Positions 10,401 to 17,803 of a DNA stretch of 64,000 bases are shown here, one piece after another; positions within the stretch are counted from its first letter, which is position 1; each line of letters starts with the position of its first letter. Source of the DNA: Empedobacter brevis NBRC 14943 = ATCC 43319 (lineage in GTDB: Bacteria; Bacteroidota; Bacteroidia; Flavobacteriales; Weeksellaceae); the NCBI RefSeq assembly GCF_000382425.1, contig NZ_KB908291.1, positions 372,001 to 436,000 of the forward strand, given 5' to 3'. The notes beneath the pieces were generated by a model, which worked only from the letters and a program-made list of their open reading frames with translations, was not told where the DNA came from and ran no database searches. The translations under genes and the position numbers were made by a program.

Positions 10401-11068
10401 ATACTTCAGTAACCCGTAGATTAGAAAGAGTTGATGATCCTGAATTAAAAAATGCTGGAAATCTTTATTTAGATAGTAGTGATGATTTAGATGCTGAAAT
10501 TGATGGGTATCTTCTTATTAATAGAGTTTATACAACTTATCATCCAGGAAGTGTAGTAGGACTAAATACACCTAGTTGGATAGGAAATTTAAATGATGGT
10601 ATAGGAGGTTTTGGAGGAGGTCTTTCATATAATGGTAGAAACGGAAATAGATTATTTGTAGGAACAGCCCGTCCAGGTAAGCCTGTTAATTTAGGGATTA
10701 CAAAATTCTATGGAAATGGAAAAACTTATATAAAACCTGTTTATATGAATAGAGCCGGAAGTGTTCTAGGAAAAGGAAGTGCAGTAACTACAGTTGTTCT
10801 TGGTAGTATTAGTATTGCTGATGGTATTGAGGAAGACGGAGGTACATTTGGTCAAAATGCTGCAGTAGCTACTGGAGGAGTGGCTGGAGGAGCTGCTGGA
10901 GCTTGGGGAGGAGCTGTATTAGGAGCTGAAATAGGAGCTGGAGTTGGTGTTTGGTTTGGTGGTGTAGGAGCAGCACCTGGGGCTCTTATTGGAGGTATTG
11001 TAGGTGGAATCGTGGGAGGTATAATAGGAACAGAAGCTGGAGAAACAGCAGTTAAAGCCGCTTATTAA
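7403..11068 (+). CDS. RHS repeat protein with RHS core and variable C-terminal toxin region
   Basis: I place the start at 7403 because MRKLLLLFSLFSVNAFAQ is a signal peptide; an ATG at 7376 would overlap the upstream gene and bury it. About 1221 aa. The N-terminal block IKYLDGLGREIQSI resembles DUF6443, followed by many YD repeats (YDSLGRQ, YDKYGRVVY, YDDLGRLTS). The RHS-associated core is LGMNWYDMNLRMYDPALARWM...YNAFDNNPVYFADPSGA, ending near residue 957. The remaining ~264 aa differ in composition: a polar stretch, then a Gly/Ala-rich tail with repeated GG/GxxxG (VGGIVGGIVGGIIG), suggesting membrane activity. The following gene is the likely immunity protein. Toxin activity is inferred. Confidence 0.88.
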   Translation: MRKLLLLFSLFSVNAFAQTKTENYTMETVCLNGNCTEKIQTIKYLDGLGREIQSISNSFNPNLKALVNLTEYDSLGRQAREYLPMAVSSTLEFQPGLNESAVKGYYNGLNLYGTDANYVYAETKFENNPLQRKIKTSAPGESWKMDGGHEIRYEYAFNSAADHVKKFDLSTTYHTTEKIYINSLTATPTVYPQNMLYKTIIRNENWQSSDGNTNNLTEKYTDKEGQVVLERKFNQGTALNTYYIYDVYGNLAYVLPPLLSEKGTISTTLLNNLGYQYRYDSRNRLVQKMEPGKLWESIVYDKNDRVVYTQSANQTNQEWSFIKYDKYGRVVYSGLHTSSATRLALQNELNGSTVNFEEKSTGSFQNNGLNNIYYTNAAFPKTNMTVLIVNYYDTYENTGVTFPTAAYHTIVNDPSSKKLKGLGTTSFVNILGTTTWNKTYNFYEQDYLRSVATEIHYPGNGYTKSFFKLNYVDQPTDSKVVHKRPNSSEAERIIEEHFDYDDLLRLTKHTHRVNSGKLETLAVNRYDDLGRLTSKKVGNTEVNPLQTIDYKYNIRGWMTDLNNVDASLSDATRLFAFKISYDQLKYGPRRAATATGLYNGNISQTFWKSSSNNTLRSYDYSYDGINQLTDAIFYKGTGIYAKNYYNENITYDHNGNITTLQRNGDTESGSTPVVIDNLRYTYSSNTNKLSALTDSSAHPSGFSSNKTGVLYEYDAAGNLKKDHSKDIIEIKYNHLNLATEVIWLNGSTITFVYDATGKKVQKKVSKTNPGSNPVPVRTDYLNGFQYKNGSLQFFPTAEGYVNVIVKDNNEKLSYVYNYKDHLGNTRVSYAWDEHENKLKTIEENHYYPYGLQHNGYQGGRVIGDLDEGEISYPKTAALPGIDIGTERMSYSGSESYAYHYNGNEFQSELGMNWYDMNLRMYDPALARWMVQDPVIHYTKSTYNAFDNNPVYFADPSGATAEGSNESSNSSTQISSGVGGITFDLATHPGAIGYQSYSEGYTSVTRRLERVDDPELKNAGNLYLDSSDDLDAEIDGYLLINRVYTTYHPGSVVGLNTPSWIGNLNDGIGGFGGGLSYNGRNGNRLFVGTARPGKPVNLGITKFYGNGKTYIKPVYMNRAGSVLGKGSAVTTVVLGSISIADGIEEDGGTFGQNAAVATGGVAGGAAGAWGGAVLGAEIGAGVGVWFGGVGAAPGALIGGIVGGIVGGIIGTEAGETAVKAAY

Positions 11069-11085
11069 GAAATAAATAAAAAGTA

Positions 11086-11634
11086 ATGGAAACAAAAATA
11101 ATTAAGTTCAGTAATAAAAAAGTCGTATTATGGATACTAGGAGGAGGGATACTGGGAGTTTTAGGTATTCTTTTTACAATTTTCCCCTACAAATTTACTA
11201 CAATTTTAGTAAAGAATATCCTATTGATAAGACTTATCGGTATTATAGCAGCACTATTTTTTGGTTTTGTATTAATTACCTTGATTAGAAAAGTTTTATT
11301 TGATAAAAATTTAGGAATTATAATAAATGAAAAAGGAATTTTTGATAATTCTAGTTTTGTAGCAGTAGGTTTAATTAAGTGGGAAGATATAATTTCAATA
11401 AAGAAAAGTAACGTTGGAAAAACAAGTTTTTTACTTATAGATGTTAAAAATCCAGAAAATTATATTAAGACATCAAATAAAATAAAATCAAACTTACTTA
11501 AAGCAAATTATAGATCTTATGGGACTCCTATATCAATATCTTCTAATTTTATAAATTGTGATTTTGATCAATTGGAAGAGTATATTTTAGATGGATTTAA
11601 ACTGCACAAAACTAGTTATGATTCAAAGTATTAG
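11086..11634 (+). CDS. Membrane protein resembling the STM3941 family, probable immunity protein
   Basis: 182 aa, starting 17 bases after the RHS toxin. Two hydrophobic segments near the N-terminus (about residues 14-33 and 43-66) are followed by a soluble PH-like region (IIINEKGIFDN...VGLIKWEDIISI...FLLIDVKNPENYI). This arrangement matches proteins annotated as STM3941 family, which I know only by pattern. Its place directly behind the variable toxin tip, on the same strand and with similar AT-rich composition, is typical for the immunity gene of a polymorphic toxin. A membrane immunity protein would fit the glycine-zipper-like toxin tail. The function is inferred from position. Confidence 0.65.
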   Translation: METKIIKFSNKKVVLWILGGGILGVLGILFTIFPYKFTTILVKNILLIRLIGIIAALFFGFVLITLIRKVLFDKNLGIIINEKGIFDNSSFVAVGLIKWEDIISIKKSNVGKTSFLLIDVKNPENYIKTSNKIKSNLLKANYRSYGTPISISSNFINCDFDQLEEYILDGFKLHKTSYDSKY

Positions 11635-11777
11635 AATTATTTGTAGTATTATACACTATCAATGGTTTAAATTTGAACTGTAATCATCTGACATTATGCA
11701 AATACAACTGTACATGGCAAAATTAAATTTCAAAAACCCTAAAAACTCTAATCTTATTTAATTGACAAGGAGTTCTT

Positions 11778-11859
11778 CAATGCATTTATAGGACTTGTCA
11801 TGTTTTGTATATTATTTTTAGGAGGTGCATATCTATTGGATTTATTAGGATTATTATAA
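11778..11859 (+). pseudogene. 3' remnant of the small membrane gene found intact at 18833-19069
   Basis: The last 26 codons (AFIGLVMFCILFLGGAYLL...) and stop match the end of the 78-aa gene at 18833. Upstream sequence (11640-11777) is unrelated to the rest of that gene and has no open frame. This marks a recombination breakpoint at 11778. The 11635-11777 stretch otherwise holds nothing I can identify. Confidence 0.8.
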
Positions 11860-11949
11860 CCTGCTTTGAGGTCCATTGATATTGGTACAGAACGTATGAG
11901 TTATTCGGGTAGCGAAAGTTATGCTTACCATTATAATGATTATGGAGAA

Positions 11950-11969
11950 AAAAGTTTAAATAAACTTTT
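11950..11969. other. Hairpin in the extra segment that breaks the RHS core frame (copy 1)
   Basis: AAAAGTTTA and TAAACTTTT pair around a 2-base spacer. The hairpin lies in a segment of about 50 bases (11937-11992) that is absent from the full-length RHS gene. There the frame runs directly from SYAYHYNGNEFQSELG; here the extra bases put the two parts of the core in different frames and add a stop at 11961. The same segment occurs at 19141-19196. Confidence 0.7.
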
Positions 11970-12014
11970 GACGAACATACCGCACGAAGTGCTGAGTTTC
12001 AAAGTGAGTTGGGG

Positions 12015-12929
12015 ATGAATTGGTACGATATGAATCTGCGGATGTACGATCCTGCTCTTGCCCGTTGGATGGTGCAAGATCCTGTTATTCATTATACCAA
12101 ATCGACCTATAACGCTTTTGATAACAACCCTGTATTTTTTGCAGATCCTAGTGGAGCTGACGCAGAAGGAGGGGAAACACCTGATCCTAAATTGGCTTTT
12201 GGTGTTCCACTAAGCAGTGTCATGAGAACGAGCTCGGTAGAAACAACTATACAAGGAAAAAGTACAAATAATGCTATTATTAATTTTAGATATAAAGAAG
12301 ATTCAGGAAAGTTTAATGTAAAAGATTTTAAAAAAGCAGGTTGGGATATCATAAATGTAGATACAACAGAAGAAGCTGTTGACAAAATTGGAAACAGAAA
12401 ATTCAATAATTTAATGCTCTTTACCCATGGAGGTATATGGAGATTCGATGATGGTACTTCAGAATCTGGTATTTTCTTAAATTCTATTAATGACGAAAAT
12501 ACATGGGCTGATAGATTAAATTGGGTAACAGATAGTGATATAACAAAATACCAATTAAATGTCTTAACAAATTTTATAGCAAAATATGAAATTCAAAATT
12601 TAATTAGATTAGGTAAATCTGTAAATAATGGCAAAAATTTTATATTTATGGCTTGCGATATGGCTTATTCTAATACTGTAAATGCAGCTTTCTTTTCGCA
12701 AAGTATAGGAAATAATGTTGACGTATTTATGAATAGAGATAAATATTCAAGTAGCTATACCACATATTTAGATACAGGTTCAATAAGTGTAGAAATCAAA
12801 AGTTTTTTTAATAAAAATATGACCTTATCTGAACATTATGAAAAAGGTTGGTTAAAAGCAAATTCCGGAAATGTAACAAATATAAAAAACATACAAATCA
12901 ATGAAAATGGCGTTAAAGTTATTAAGTAG
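12015..12929 (+). CDS. Orphan RHS C-terminal tip 1, putative His/Cys protease-like toxin
   Basis: 304 aa from the first ATG. It starts inside the RHS core (MNWYDMNLRMYDPALARWM...ADPSGA, residues 1-47) and continues into a tip unrelated to that of the full-length RHS protein. It has no signal peptide and cannot be exported alone. The tip has LMLFTHGG (His138) after a hydrophobic strand and FIFMACDMA (Cys214) after another, the layout of clan CD (caspase/gingipain-like) peptidases, then IGNNVDVFMNRD. About half of the tip matches orphan tip 2. It overlaps the following lipoprotein gene by 23 bases. It is probably a silent donor cassette; catalysis is inferred. Confidence 0.75.
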   Translation: MNWYDMNLRMYDPALARWMVQDPVIHYTKSTYNAFDNNPVFFADPSGADAEGGETPDPKLAFGVPLSSVMRTSSVETTIQGKSTNNAIINFRYKEDSGKFNVKDFKKAGWDIINVDTTEEAVDKIGNRKFNNLMLFTHGGIWRFDDGTSESGIFLNSINDENTWADRLNWVTDSDITKYQLNVLTNFIAKYEIQNLIRLGKSVNNGKNFIFMACDMAYSNTVNAAFFSQSIGNNVDVFMNRDKYSSSYTTYLDTGSISVEIKSFFNKNMTLSEHYEKGWLKANSGNVTNIKNIQINENGVKVIK

Positions 12930-13500
12930 AATAGTTAAGATTAGCTTATTGTTGTTAATCATTAATGGATGTACAGTTAAACATAGAATCGAATTGGAAG
13001 GTTGTCCTAAAAATTTTAATTTTTCTTCTGAAGAAAGATTAAAAAACTATCCTTTTAACAATTCTGAGAACATTGTATTCATTTCTTATACACAGAAACA
13101 ACCAGGGCTTATAGGAACGGAATTGTCTAAGTATTTATCAAAATTATATAAAAAAACTAAAAAATTTGAACCAGAAGATGTTAACGAGGCCTATTATCTT
13201 GGTAAAGAAGATATTAATGAATTAACAGATGTGTTTTATAATTACGGCTATAATAAAGGAAATATAACCGTTTCTTCGTCTGGATGTTATATGCCCAAAA
13301 ATGCTATTCTATTTTTAGATAGTGAAGATTATCTTAGTGATTATATTGAAATCTGTTTTGAATGTGGTGTCGTGAAATTTAGTAATGAAAAAATGAATTT
13401 AGGTTATAATTGCTCAGATAAATTAGGACTGATAAAAAAGCTATTTGAGAAGTATAATATTAAGTACTTAAAACTTGAAGATCAAAGATCTACAAATTAA
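12907..13500 (+). CDS. Lipoprotein, probable immunity protein for orphan tip 1
   Basis: 197 aa. I choose ATG 12907 because MALKLL matches the start of the homologous genes at 14174 and 20093; an in-frame ATG at 12901 adds two residues. A hydrophobic signal (ISLLLLIINGC) ends in a lipobox cysteine, so the protein is exported and lipid-anchored. The mature part has a Cys-containing segment (EICFECGVVKF). The start lies inside the toxin reading frame, giving translational coupling. A periplasmic lipoprotein would suit protection against a protease-like tip. The function is inferred from position only. Confidence 0.65.
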   Translation: MALKLLSRIVKISLLLLIINGCTVKHRIELEGCPKNFNFSSEERLKNYPFNNSENIVFISYTQKQPGLIGTELSKYLSKLYKKTKKFEPEDVNEAYYLGKEDINELTDVFYNYGYNKGNITVSSSGCYMPKNAILFLDSEDYLSDYIEICFECGVVKFSNEKMNLGYNCSDKLGLIKKLFEKYNIKYLKLEDQRSTN

Positions 13501-13505
13501 TAAAA

Positions 13506-14159
13506 ATGGAGGAATTAAAGTGGTTAAATAAAATTAAATTTTGTGTAGCAGTATATCTTTTATCATTTTCAACACATGCTCAAGAATCTGACTATACATC
13601 TATCTACAACGATTCTATTCCTAATAAAATGGAATTTGATGTAAAAGAAGTTATTTTAGAAAAAAACAATGAATTATATAAAATTAAAGAAAATAAAGGA
13701 TATACAATTTATCTGATGGGTTCTCATAAAGAGTATTCTAAGTGGAAAGACAAAACAGGTTCTGGTGAATTATTGAGAGTATTAATTGTTTCTCATTCGT
13801 CAGATATTAAAATAGCATTTGTTATAGATGATCGTTATTATATAGAAAGACAAAAAAATAAAATAACAATAAAAAAAGTTTTTAAACTTAATGGAGCAAG
13901 AAATCCTTTTCTGTTGGATTCTAATCTAAAAATAAAAGAGATAACCCGATTTTCTATTAAAAAAGGTGAATTATATTTTCAGAATGTGCATAAACCTTGT
14001 GAAATAAAAATTCGAAAGAAGGTAAATGATTTAACTATCGAAGAAATTTTTGTATTATTTACGGACCCTAATTTTGAAGTAAAGGCAAGTGATTGCAAAT
14101 TACTTTTAATTTATCAACCGTTTTCCGATTGGAAAATAAATCAACCATTGGATAAATAA
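13506..14159 (+). CDS. Secreted putative immunity protein, paralogue A
   Basis: 217 aa with an N-terminal signal peptide (residues about 8-25, ending SFSTHAQ). It is a clear paralogue of the next gene: the first ~47 residues are nearly identical (KWLNKIKFCVAVYLLSF, ESDYTSIYNDSIPNKMEFDVKE) and the ends are similar (VKASDCKLLLIYQPFSDW), while the centre differs strongly. Conserved ends with a variable centre fit immunity genes under diversifying selection and recombination. It follows the lipoprotein gene by 5 bases. I know no named family for it. Confidence 0.65.
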   Translation: MEELKWLNKIKFCVAVYLLSFSTHAQESDYTSIYNDSIPNKMEFDVKEVILEKNNELYKIKENKGYTIYLMGSHKEYSKWKDKTGSGELLRVLIVSHSSDIKIAFVIDDRYYIERQKNKITIKKVFKLNGARNPFLLDSNLKIKEITRFSIKKGELYFQNVHKPCEIKIRKKVNDLTIEEIFVLFTDPNFEVKASDCKLLLIYQPFSDWKINQPLDK

Positions 14160-14173
14160 ACATATCAATCAAA

Positions 14174-14827
14174 ATGGCGTTAAAGTGGTTAAATAAAATT
14201 AAATTTTGTGTAGCAGTATATCTCTTATCATTTTCAATACATGCTCAAGAATCTGACTATACATCTATCTACAACGATTCTATTCCTAATAAAATGGAAT
14301 TCGATGTAAAGGAAATGATTAAAGTAGACGGATATGAATATTATAAAATAAAAGAAGATGATGAATATATCTTCAAATTTCTAGTCCAAAAAAGGTTTCT
14401 TACAAATTTACCTGAACGGTATTTATATACAATTCCGGCACGTATTATTATAGAATCTAAAAAGGACAATAGAAAAATTGCTTTTATTCTGAATGATTAT
14501 TATGCAATCATAAAAAGAAAGAATATAATTTATATAAATAATGCAGGGCCTTTAACAACAACAAAAGTTTTGAATCCCTTATTATTAAAGCAAGATTATA
14601 AAATTAAAGAAATAACAAGCATTTACATGGATAAAGAAATTATTTTTCAAGATGTCGATAAACCTTGTGAATTAAAAATACGTGAGAAACCTGAAAATCT
14701 AACGATAGAAAGTTTCTTTAATTTATTTGAAGATTCAAATTTTAAAGTGAAAGCAAGTAATTGTAAGCTACTTTTTATGTATAGTCCATTTTCTGACTGG
14801 GAAACGGGACATCCGTTGGATAAATAA
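14174..14827 (+). CDS. Secreted putative immunity protein, paralogue B
   Basis: 217 aa, paralogue of 13506-14159 with the same signal peptide (SFSIHAQ) and ends, and a different centre (FLVQKRFLTNLPERYLY). The DNA just before and over its start (14164-14231) is almost identical to 20083-20150, where it forms the end of orphan tip 2 and the start of a truncated immunity gene. So this gene appears to have been the cognate partner of a tip like orphan tip 2 and was later separated from it. It is a periplasmic protein of unknown fold. Confidence 0.65.
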   Translation: MALKWLNKIKFCVAVYLLSFSIHAQESDYTSIYNDSIPNKMEFDVKEMIKVDGYEYYKIKEDDEYIFKFLVQKRFLTNLPERYLYTIPARIIIESKKDNRKIAFILNDYYAIIKRKNIIYINNAGPLTTTKVLNPLLLKQDYKIKEITSIYMDKEIIFQDVDKPCELKIREKPENLTIESFFNLFEDSNFKVKASNCKLLFMYSPFSDWETGHPLDK

Positions 14828-14850
14828 ATTTGAAAAACATTAAAAATTAA

Positions 14851-15537
14851 TCTTGTCTAGGAGGAGGTATAGAAAGTGTACAACTTGGATTTGGAGTTAC
14901 TCTTGCAAATGTAGCAGGTGTTGGTGCAATAGAATCTACCGCTGCTCCGGGATATGGAGGAAATACTAGCACTAGTAATCCAACTCCTAAAGATAAAAAA
15001 GAGGATGATAAAAATTCACAAAATGGAGATCCTAAGAAAATAAGAGAACAAATTGTAAAAAATGTAAAAGATAATGAGAACTCCACAGCGTATAACTATG
15101 ATGTTTTAAAAGATGAATTTGGTGTCAACACTAATAAATGTAATAAATTCGTATATGATGTACTTAAAAAATCAGGAATCAATGTTCCTAATATGGGTGG
15201 ATTAAAAGGTATTCTTGAGTTGGGAGGGCCTCCAACAGCTGGTCAATGGGGAGATCCAGATGTAACTATAAGAGGTTGGGAGGTTGTTTCAAAGCCTCAA
15301 GCTGGTGATATAGTTGCATATAAATATGGATATTCTGATGCAACTGGCCATGTAGCTATAATGATCTCTCAAACACATTCTATAGGAACCAGTGGTACAT
15401 ATAATAAAGTTTCAGTGACAGATTTTGGTTCTAATAAAAATCATCTTCCAGACGGTTCTACATATGTTTATAGAAGATATGTTGGATCAGTGTTTTCTAC
15501 AAAATCAGGAAATAACCCTTGGAGAGCATATCCTTAA
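14851..15537 (+). pseudogene. Start-less displaced RHS tip with NlpC/P60-like amidase domain
   Basis: The frame is open from the stop at 14848-14850 to 15537 (about 228 codons) but has no ATG before 15193 and no core. It begins SCLGGGIESVQLGFG, runs through a linker rich in Asn, Thr and Pro, then has a papain-like fold signature: catalytic Cys in NTNKCNKFVYDVL (codon at 15139), KPQAGDIVAYKYG, and His in ATGHVAIMIS (codon at 15349). This resembles NlpC/P60 or CHAP peptidoglycan amidases. Starting at ATG 15193 would lose the Cys. It is best read as a silent tip cassette. Confidence 0.7.
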
Positions 15538-15553
15538 AAACTAATTTATTATT

Positions 15554-16030
15554 ATGAAAAAAATTGTGTATATATGTTTTAGTATATTATTACTAATAAT
15601 TCTGTTTTTATTGCAGCAATATTATTTTCCAAATGCTCGTAGTTTTGAGCAAATGGAAACGTATAAGGTAGTTAATGAGAAAAATGAAATTATTCCTTGT
15701 AAACTATACAAAGAAAAAGATGAGATGCTTTATATTATTATATTCGATGATTACTACAAAAGGAGATTACATATAAATCTTGAAAAAAATCTAATTGGAT
15801 TTCCAGAATATGGATATAAGAATTATAGAGTAACAGATGGAGGAAAAACATTGTATTTATTTAAAGAGAATTTATTCTATAACGATGGAGTATTATTTCA
15901 TCCTTTTTCACCTATTGAACTTAATCAAATCGTGTTATCTCAAACTAAAAATAGGTTAGAGCTTTCAACAAAGTATCTACATGCTCTTAAGGAGTATGGA
16001 GATAAAATAATAGTAATATATCAGAACTAA
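15554..16030 (+). CDS. Membrane-anchored protein, probable immunity to the NlpC/P60-like tip
   Basis: 158 aa. One N-terminal hydrophobic segment (IVYICFSILLLIILFLLQ) acts as anchor or uncleaved signal, and the rest (about 135 aa) should face the periplasm, where a peptidoglycan amidase would act. It contains many aromatic residues (EYGYKNYRVTDGGKTLYLF). It starts 16 bases behind the tip cassette, the normal place for the cognate immunity gene. No family recognised; role inferred. Confidence 0.6.
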   Translation: MKKIVYICFSILLLIILFLLQQYYFPNARSFEQMETYKVVNEKNEIIPCKLYKEKDEMLYIIIFDDYYKRRLHINLEKNLIGFPEYGYKNYRVTDGGKTLYLFKENLFYNDGVLFHPFSPIELNQIVLSQTKNRLELSTKYLHALKEYGDKIIVIYQN

Positions 16031-16423
16031 AATTCCAAATCTCTTAGATTTGGGCGAGTGAAAGATACATATGGGAAATCAGCTTTCTTCTTCTCATTTA
16101 ATGGAAACATTGGATGGGGAGGAGGTCTAGGTTTTGATGCTGGAACTATTGAGACAACAAGTGGTAATGCATTTAGTATAAATGATATGGAAGGAGAAGG
16201 TTCTGCATACAATATAGGACTTACAACTCCAATTGGTGGAGCAGGTTATAATTATGGAGGAAGTATTGGAAAAGGAACACTTCCAAAAGATAAAGCTTTT
16301 TCTCCATCAAAATGGGGAACTAATGATAGAGGTTATATACAAAAATCAGTAAGTGTAGGACCAAGCGGAAAATTTGAAGTAGGAGTTATGTACCAAAACA
16401 GTCATACATATTTATTAAAATAA
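16031..16423 (+). pseudogene. Start-less displaced RHS tip, glycine-rich, unknown activity
   Basis: The frame opens immediately after the previous stop (16028-16030) and runs to 16423: NSKSLRFGRVKDTYGKSAFF, then a Gly-rich, beta-like stretch (NIGWGGGLGFDAG, IGGAGYNYGG) and FEVGVMYQNSHTY. There is no ATG before Met residues deep in the domain; the only possible early start is GTG 16058. Sudden onset without core or start is the same pattern as at 14851. The two small membrane genes that follow look like its immunity genes. The toxin class is not recognised. Confidence 0.6.
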
Positions 16424-16435
16424 AAATTAAGTCAT

Positions 16436-16807
16436 ATGAAAAAGGAATGGTGGATATTAATTATAATAATACTTTTCCCTATGGGATTAATAATAGGAAT
16501 AGGAACATTCAATTATTTAACAGAAACAAGAACAAGAAAACAAATCTATTTGGATAATGTTAAAAAATTAGCTTTTCACAATAGTATAAATAACATTTAT
16601 AAAGAGAAGAGGGATCATAATGTATTAATTATAAAAGGAAAAAGAAATGATGAAAAATATAAAATTTATTCAAATTGGGAGCATAAGTTTTTGATAGGCG
16701 ATTCAGTATCTAAAGATTCTGGTAGTTTAAAATTGGAACATTATAGAGATGGAAAGTTGTTAGAAGTATTAGATTACAATGATATTTATATAAGAGAAGG
16801 ATGGTGA
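16436..16807 (+). CDS. Small membrane-anchored protein, tandem duplicate 1 (putative immunity)
   Basis: 123 aa. MKKEWW precedes a single hydrophobic segment (ILIIIILFPMGLIIGIGTF), followed by about 95 residues of polar sequence. The last 36 residues (DSVSKDSGSLKLEHYRDG...DIYIREGW) are identical to those of the next gene, while the middle differs. The two genes overlap at ATGGTGA. Duplication with a conserved end and variable centre matches the immunity pattern at 13506/14174. Confidence 0.65.
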   Translation: MKKEWWILIIIILFPMGLIIGIGTFNYLTETRTRKQIYLDNVKKLAFHNSINNIYKEKRDHNVLIIKGKRNDEKYKIYSNWEHKFLIGDSVSKDSGSLKLEHYRDGKLLEVLDYNDIYIREGW

Positions 16808-16809
16808 AT

Positions 16810-17178
16810 ATGAAAAAAGAATGGTGGACATTATTAGCAGTAATATTATTGCCTCTATTAAGTTTATTTAGCTATATAGGGTATATAACCTTTTCAGATA
16901 AACGAACCAATAAAGAAGTATTTTTAGATATGGTTATTTTAGATAAATTTCATGAAAAAATTGATTCTATATACAGAGTCAAAAAACAACATAACGGATT
17001 AATTATTTCTGGTAATAATAAATCAATTGGTTGTCCTTTTGTTAATTGCGAGGAAAAATTATCAGTTGGCGATTCAGTATCTAAAGATTCTGGTAGTTTA
17101 AAGTTAGAACACTACAGAGATGGAAAGTTGTTAGAAGTATTAGATTACAATGACATTTATATAAGAGAAGGATGGTGA
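16810..17178 (+). CDS. Small membrane-anchored protein, tandem duplicate 2 (putative immunity)
   Basis: 122 aa from ATG 16810, chosen because it aligns with the MKKEWW start of the preceding paralogue; an ATG at 16801 lies inside that gene. It has one membrane segment (LLAVILLPLLSLFSYIGYI), a variable middle with two cysteines (IGCPFVNCEEKL), and the same C-terminal 36 residues as duplicate 1. It is translationally coupled to the upstream gene. Confidence 0.65.
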   Translation: MKKEWWTLLAVILLPLLSLFSYIGYITFSDKRTNKEVFLDMVILDKFHEKIDSIYRVKKQHNGLIISGNNKSIGCPFVNCEEKLSVGDSVSKDSGSLKLEHYRDGKLLEVLDYNDIYIREGW

Positions 17179-17268
17179 ATATCAAAAATTATTTAGATTA
17201 CTTAACATTTATAAAACGATGAAATAAACTTGAAGATAAGGTTTGAAATAATTCTAAACTAAAAAGAT

Positions 17269-17772
17269 ATGCAAAGAATTAGAGTTTTTGTTTATACTAT
17301 CTTTACGATAGTAATCATATCGTGTAAAATAAATAATGATCAATTAGAGAACATTCATGTTTCCCTATATCATCAAGAATTATTATATGATTCGATAAAT
17401 AGGGGTGATAAGAAGTTTGAGGTTAATTTAATTACGACATTGATCTTTGAAAATAAGAGTAATAAGGAAATATCAATACATAATAAATTATACAGTAAAT
17501 TTTATCTAATAAATCTAAAAGATACGATAGAATTAGTATCTAGACATCTACCAGAAGAAATTATTCCCGAAAAATCAACTTTAAAAATAGAATATAATAG
17601 TTCTACAAATTTTATTGAAAAAAATTATCCATCTCTTGAATTACAGAGCAAAATCAAAAATTCAATAATAAAGAATTATAATGGTGCTATTATCAAAAAA
17701 CATCCTAATTATGAAATTGTATCCTTAATACGTTTGTGGAATGCACCCCCAGATCCCAAATCAATTGAATAA
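17269..17772 (+). CDS. Lipoprotein of the immunity array, unknown function
   Basis: 167 aa. Signal ending in a lipobox (IFTIVIISC), so probably anchored in the inner or outer membrane. The mature part starts KINNDQLENIHVSLYHQ and has a central beta-like section (VNLITTLIFENKSNKEISI), as in domains that extend across a partner protein. It ends in a Pro-rich tail (NAPPDPKSIE). It lies 90 bases behind the duplicated small genes and in an AT-rich context. It is probably an immunity gene whose toxin tip has been lost. Confidence 0.6.
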   Translation: MQRIRVFVYTIFTIVIISCKINNDQLENIHVSLYHQELLYDSINRGDKKFEVNLITTLIFENKSNKEISIHNKLYSKFYLINLKDTIELVSRHLPEEIIPEKSTLKIEYNSSTNFIEKNYPSLELQSKIKNSIIKNYNGAIIKKHPNYEIVSLIRLWNAPPDPKSIE

Positions 17773-17803
17773 GATAAGCTATTTCAACCTTAAATAAATA
17801 CCT

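Larger units (their letters stand above)
11778..12208 (+). repeat. Direct repeat copy 1 (431 bp), orphan RHS tip leader
   Basis: Nearly identical, without visible indels, to 18988-19418. It contains in order: the 3' end of a small membrane gene, a piece of RHS core coding for GTERMSYSGSESYAYHYN, an extra segment of about 50 bases, the core from EFQSELGMNWYDMN to the DPSGA motif, and the first ~17 codons of the tip (ending in AFGVP). Divergence starts immediately after. Recombination between the copies would delete or duplicate about 7.2 kb. Confidence 0.9.
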
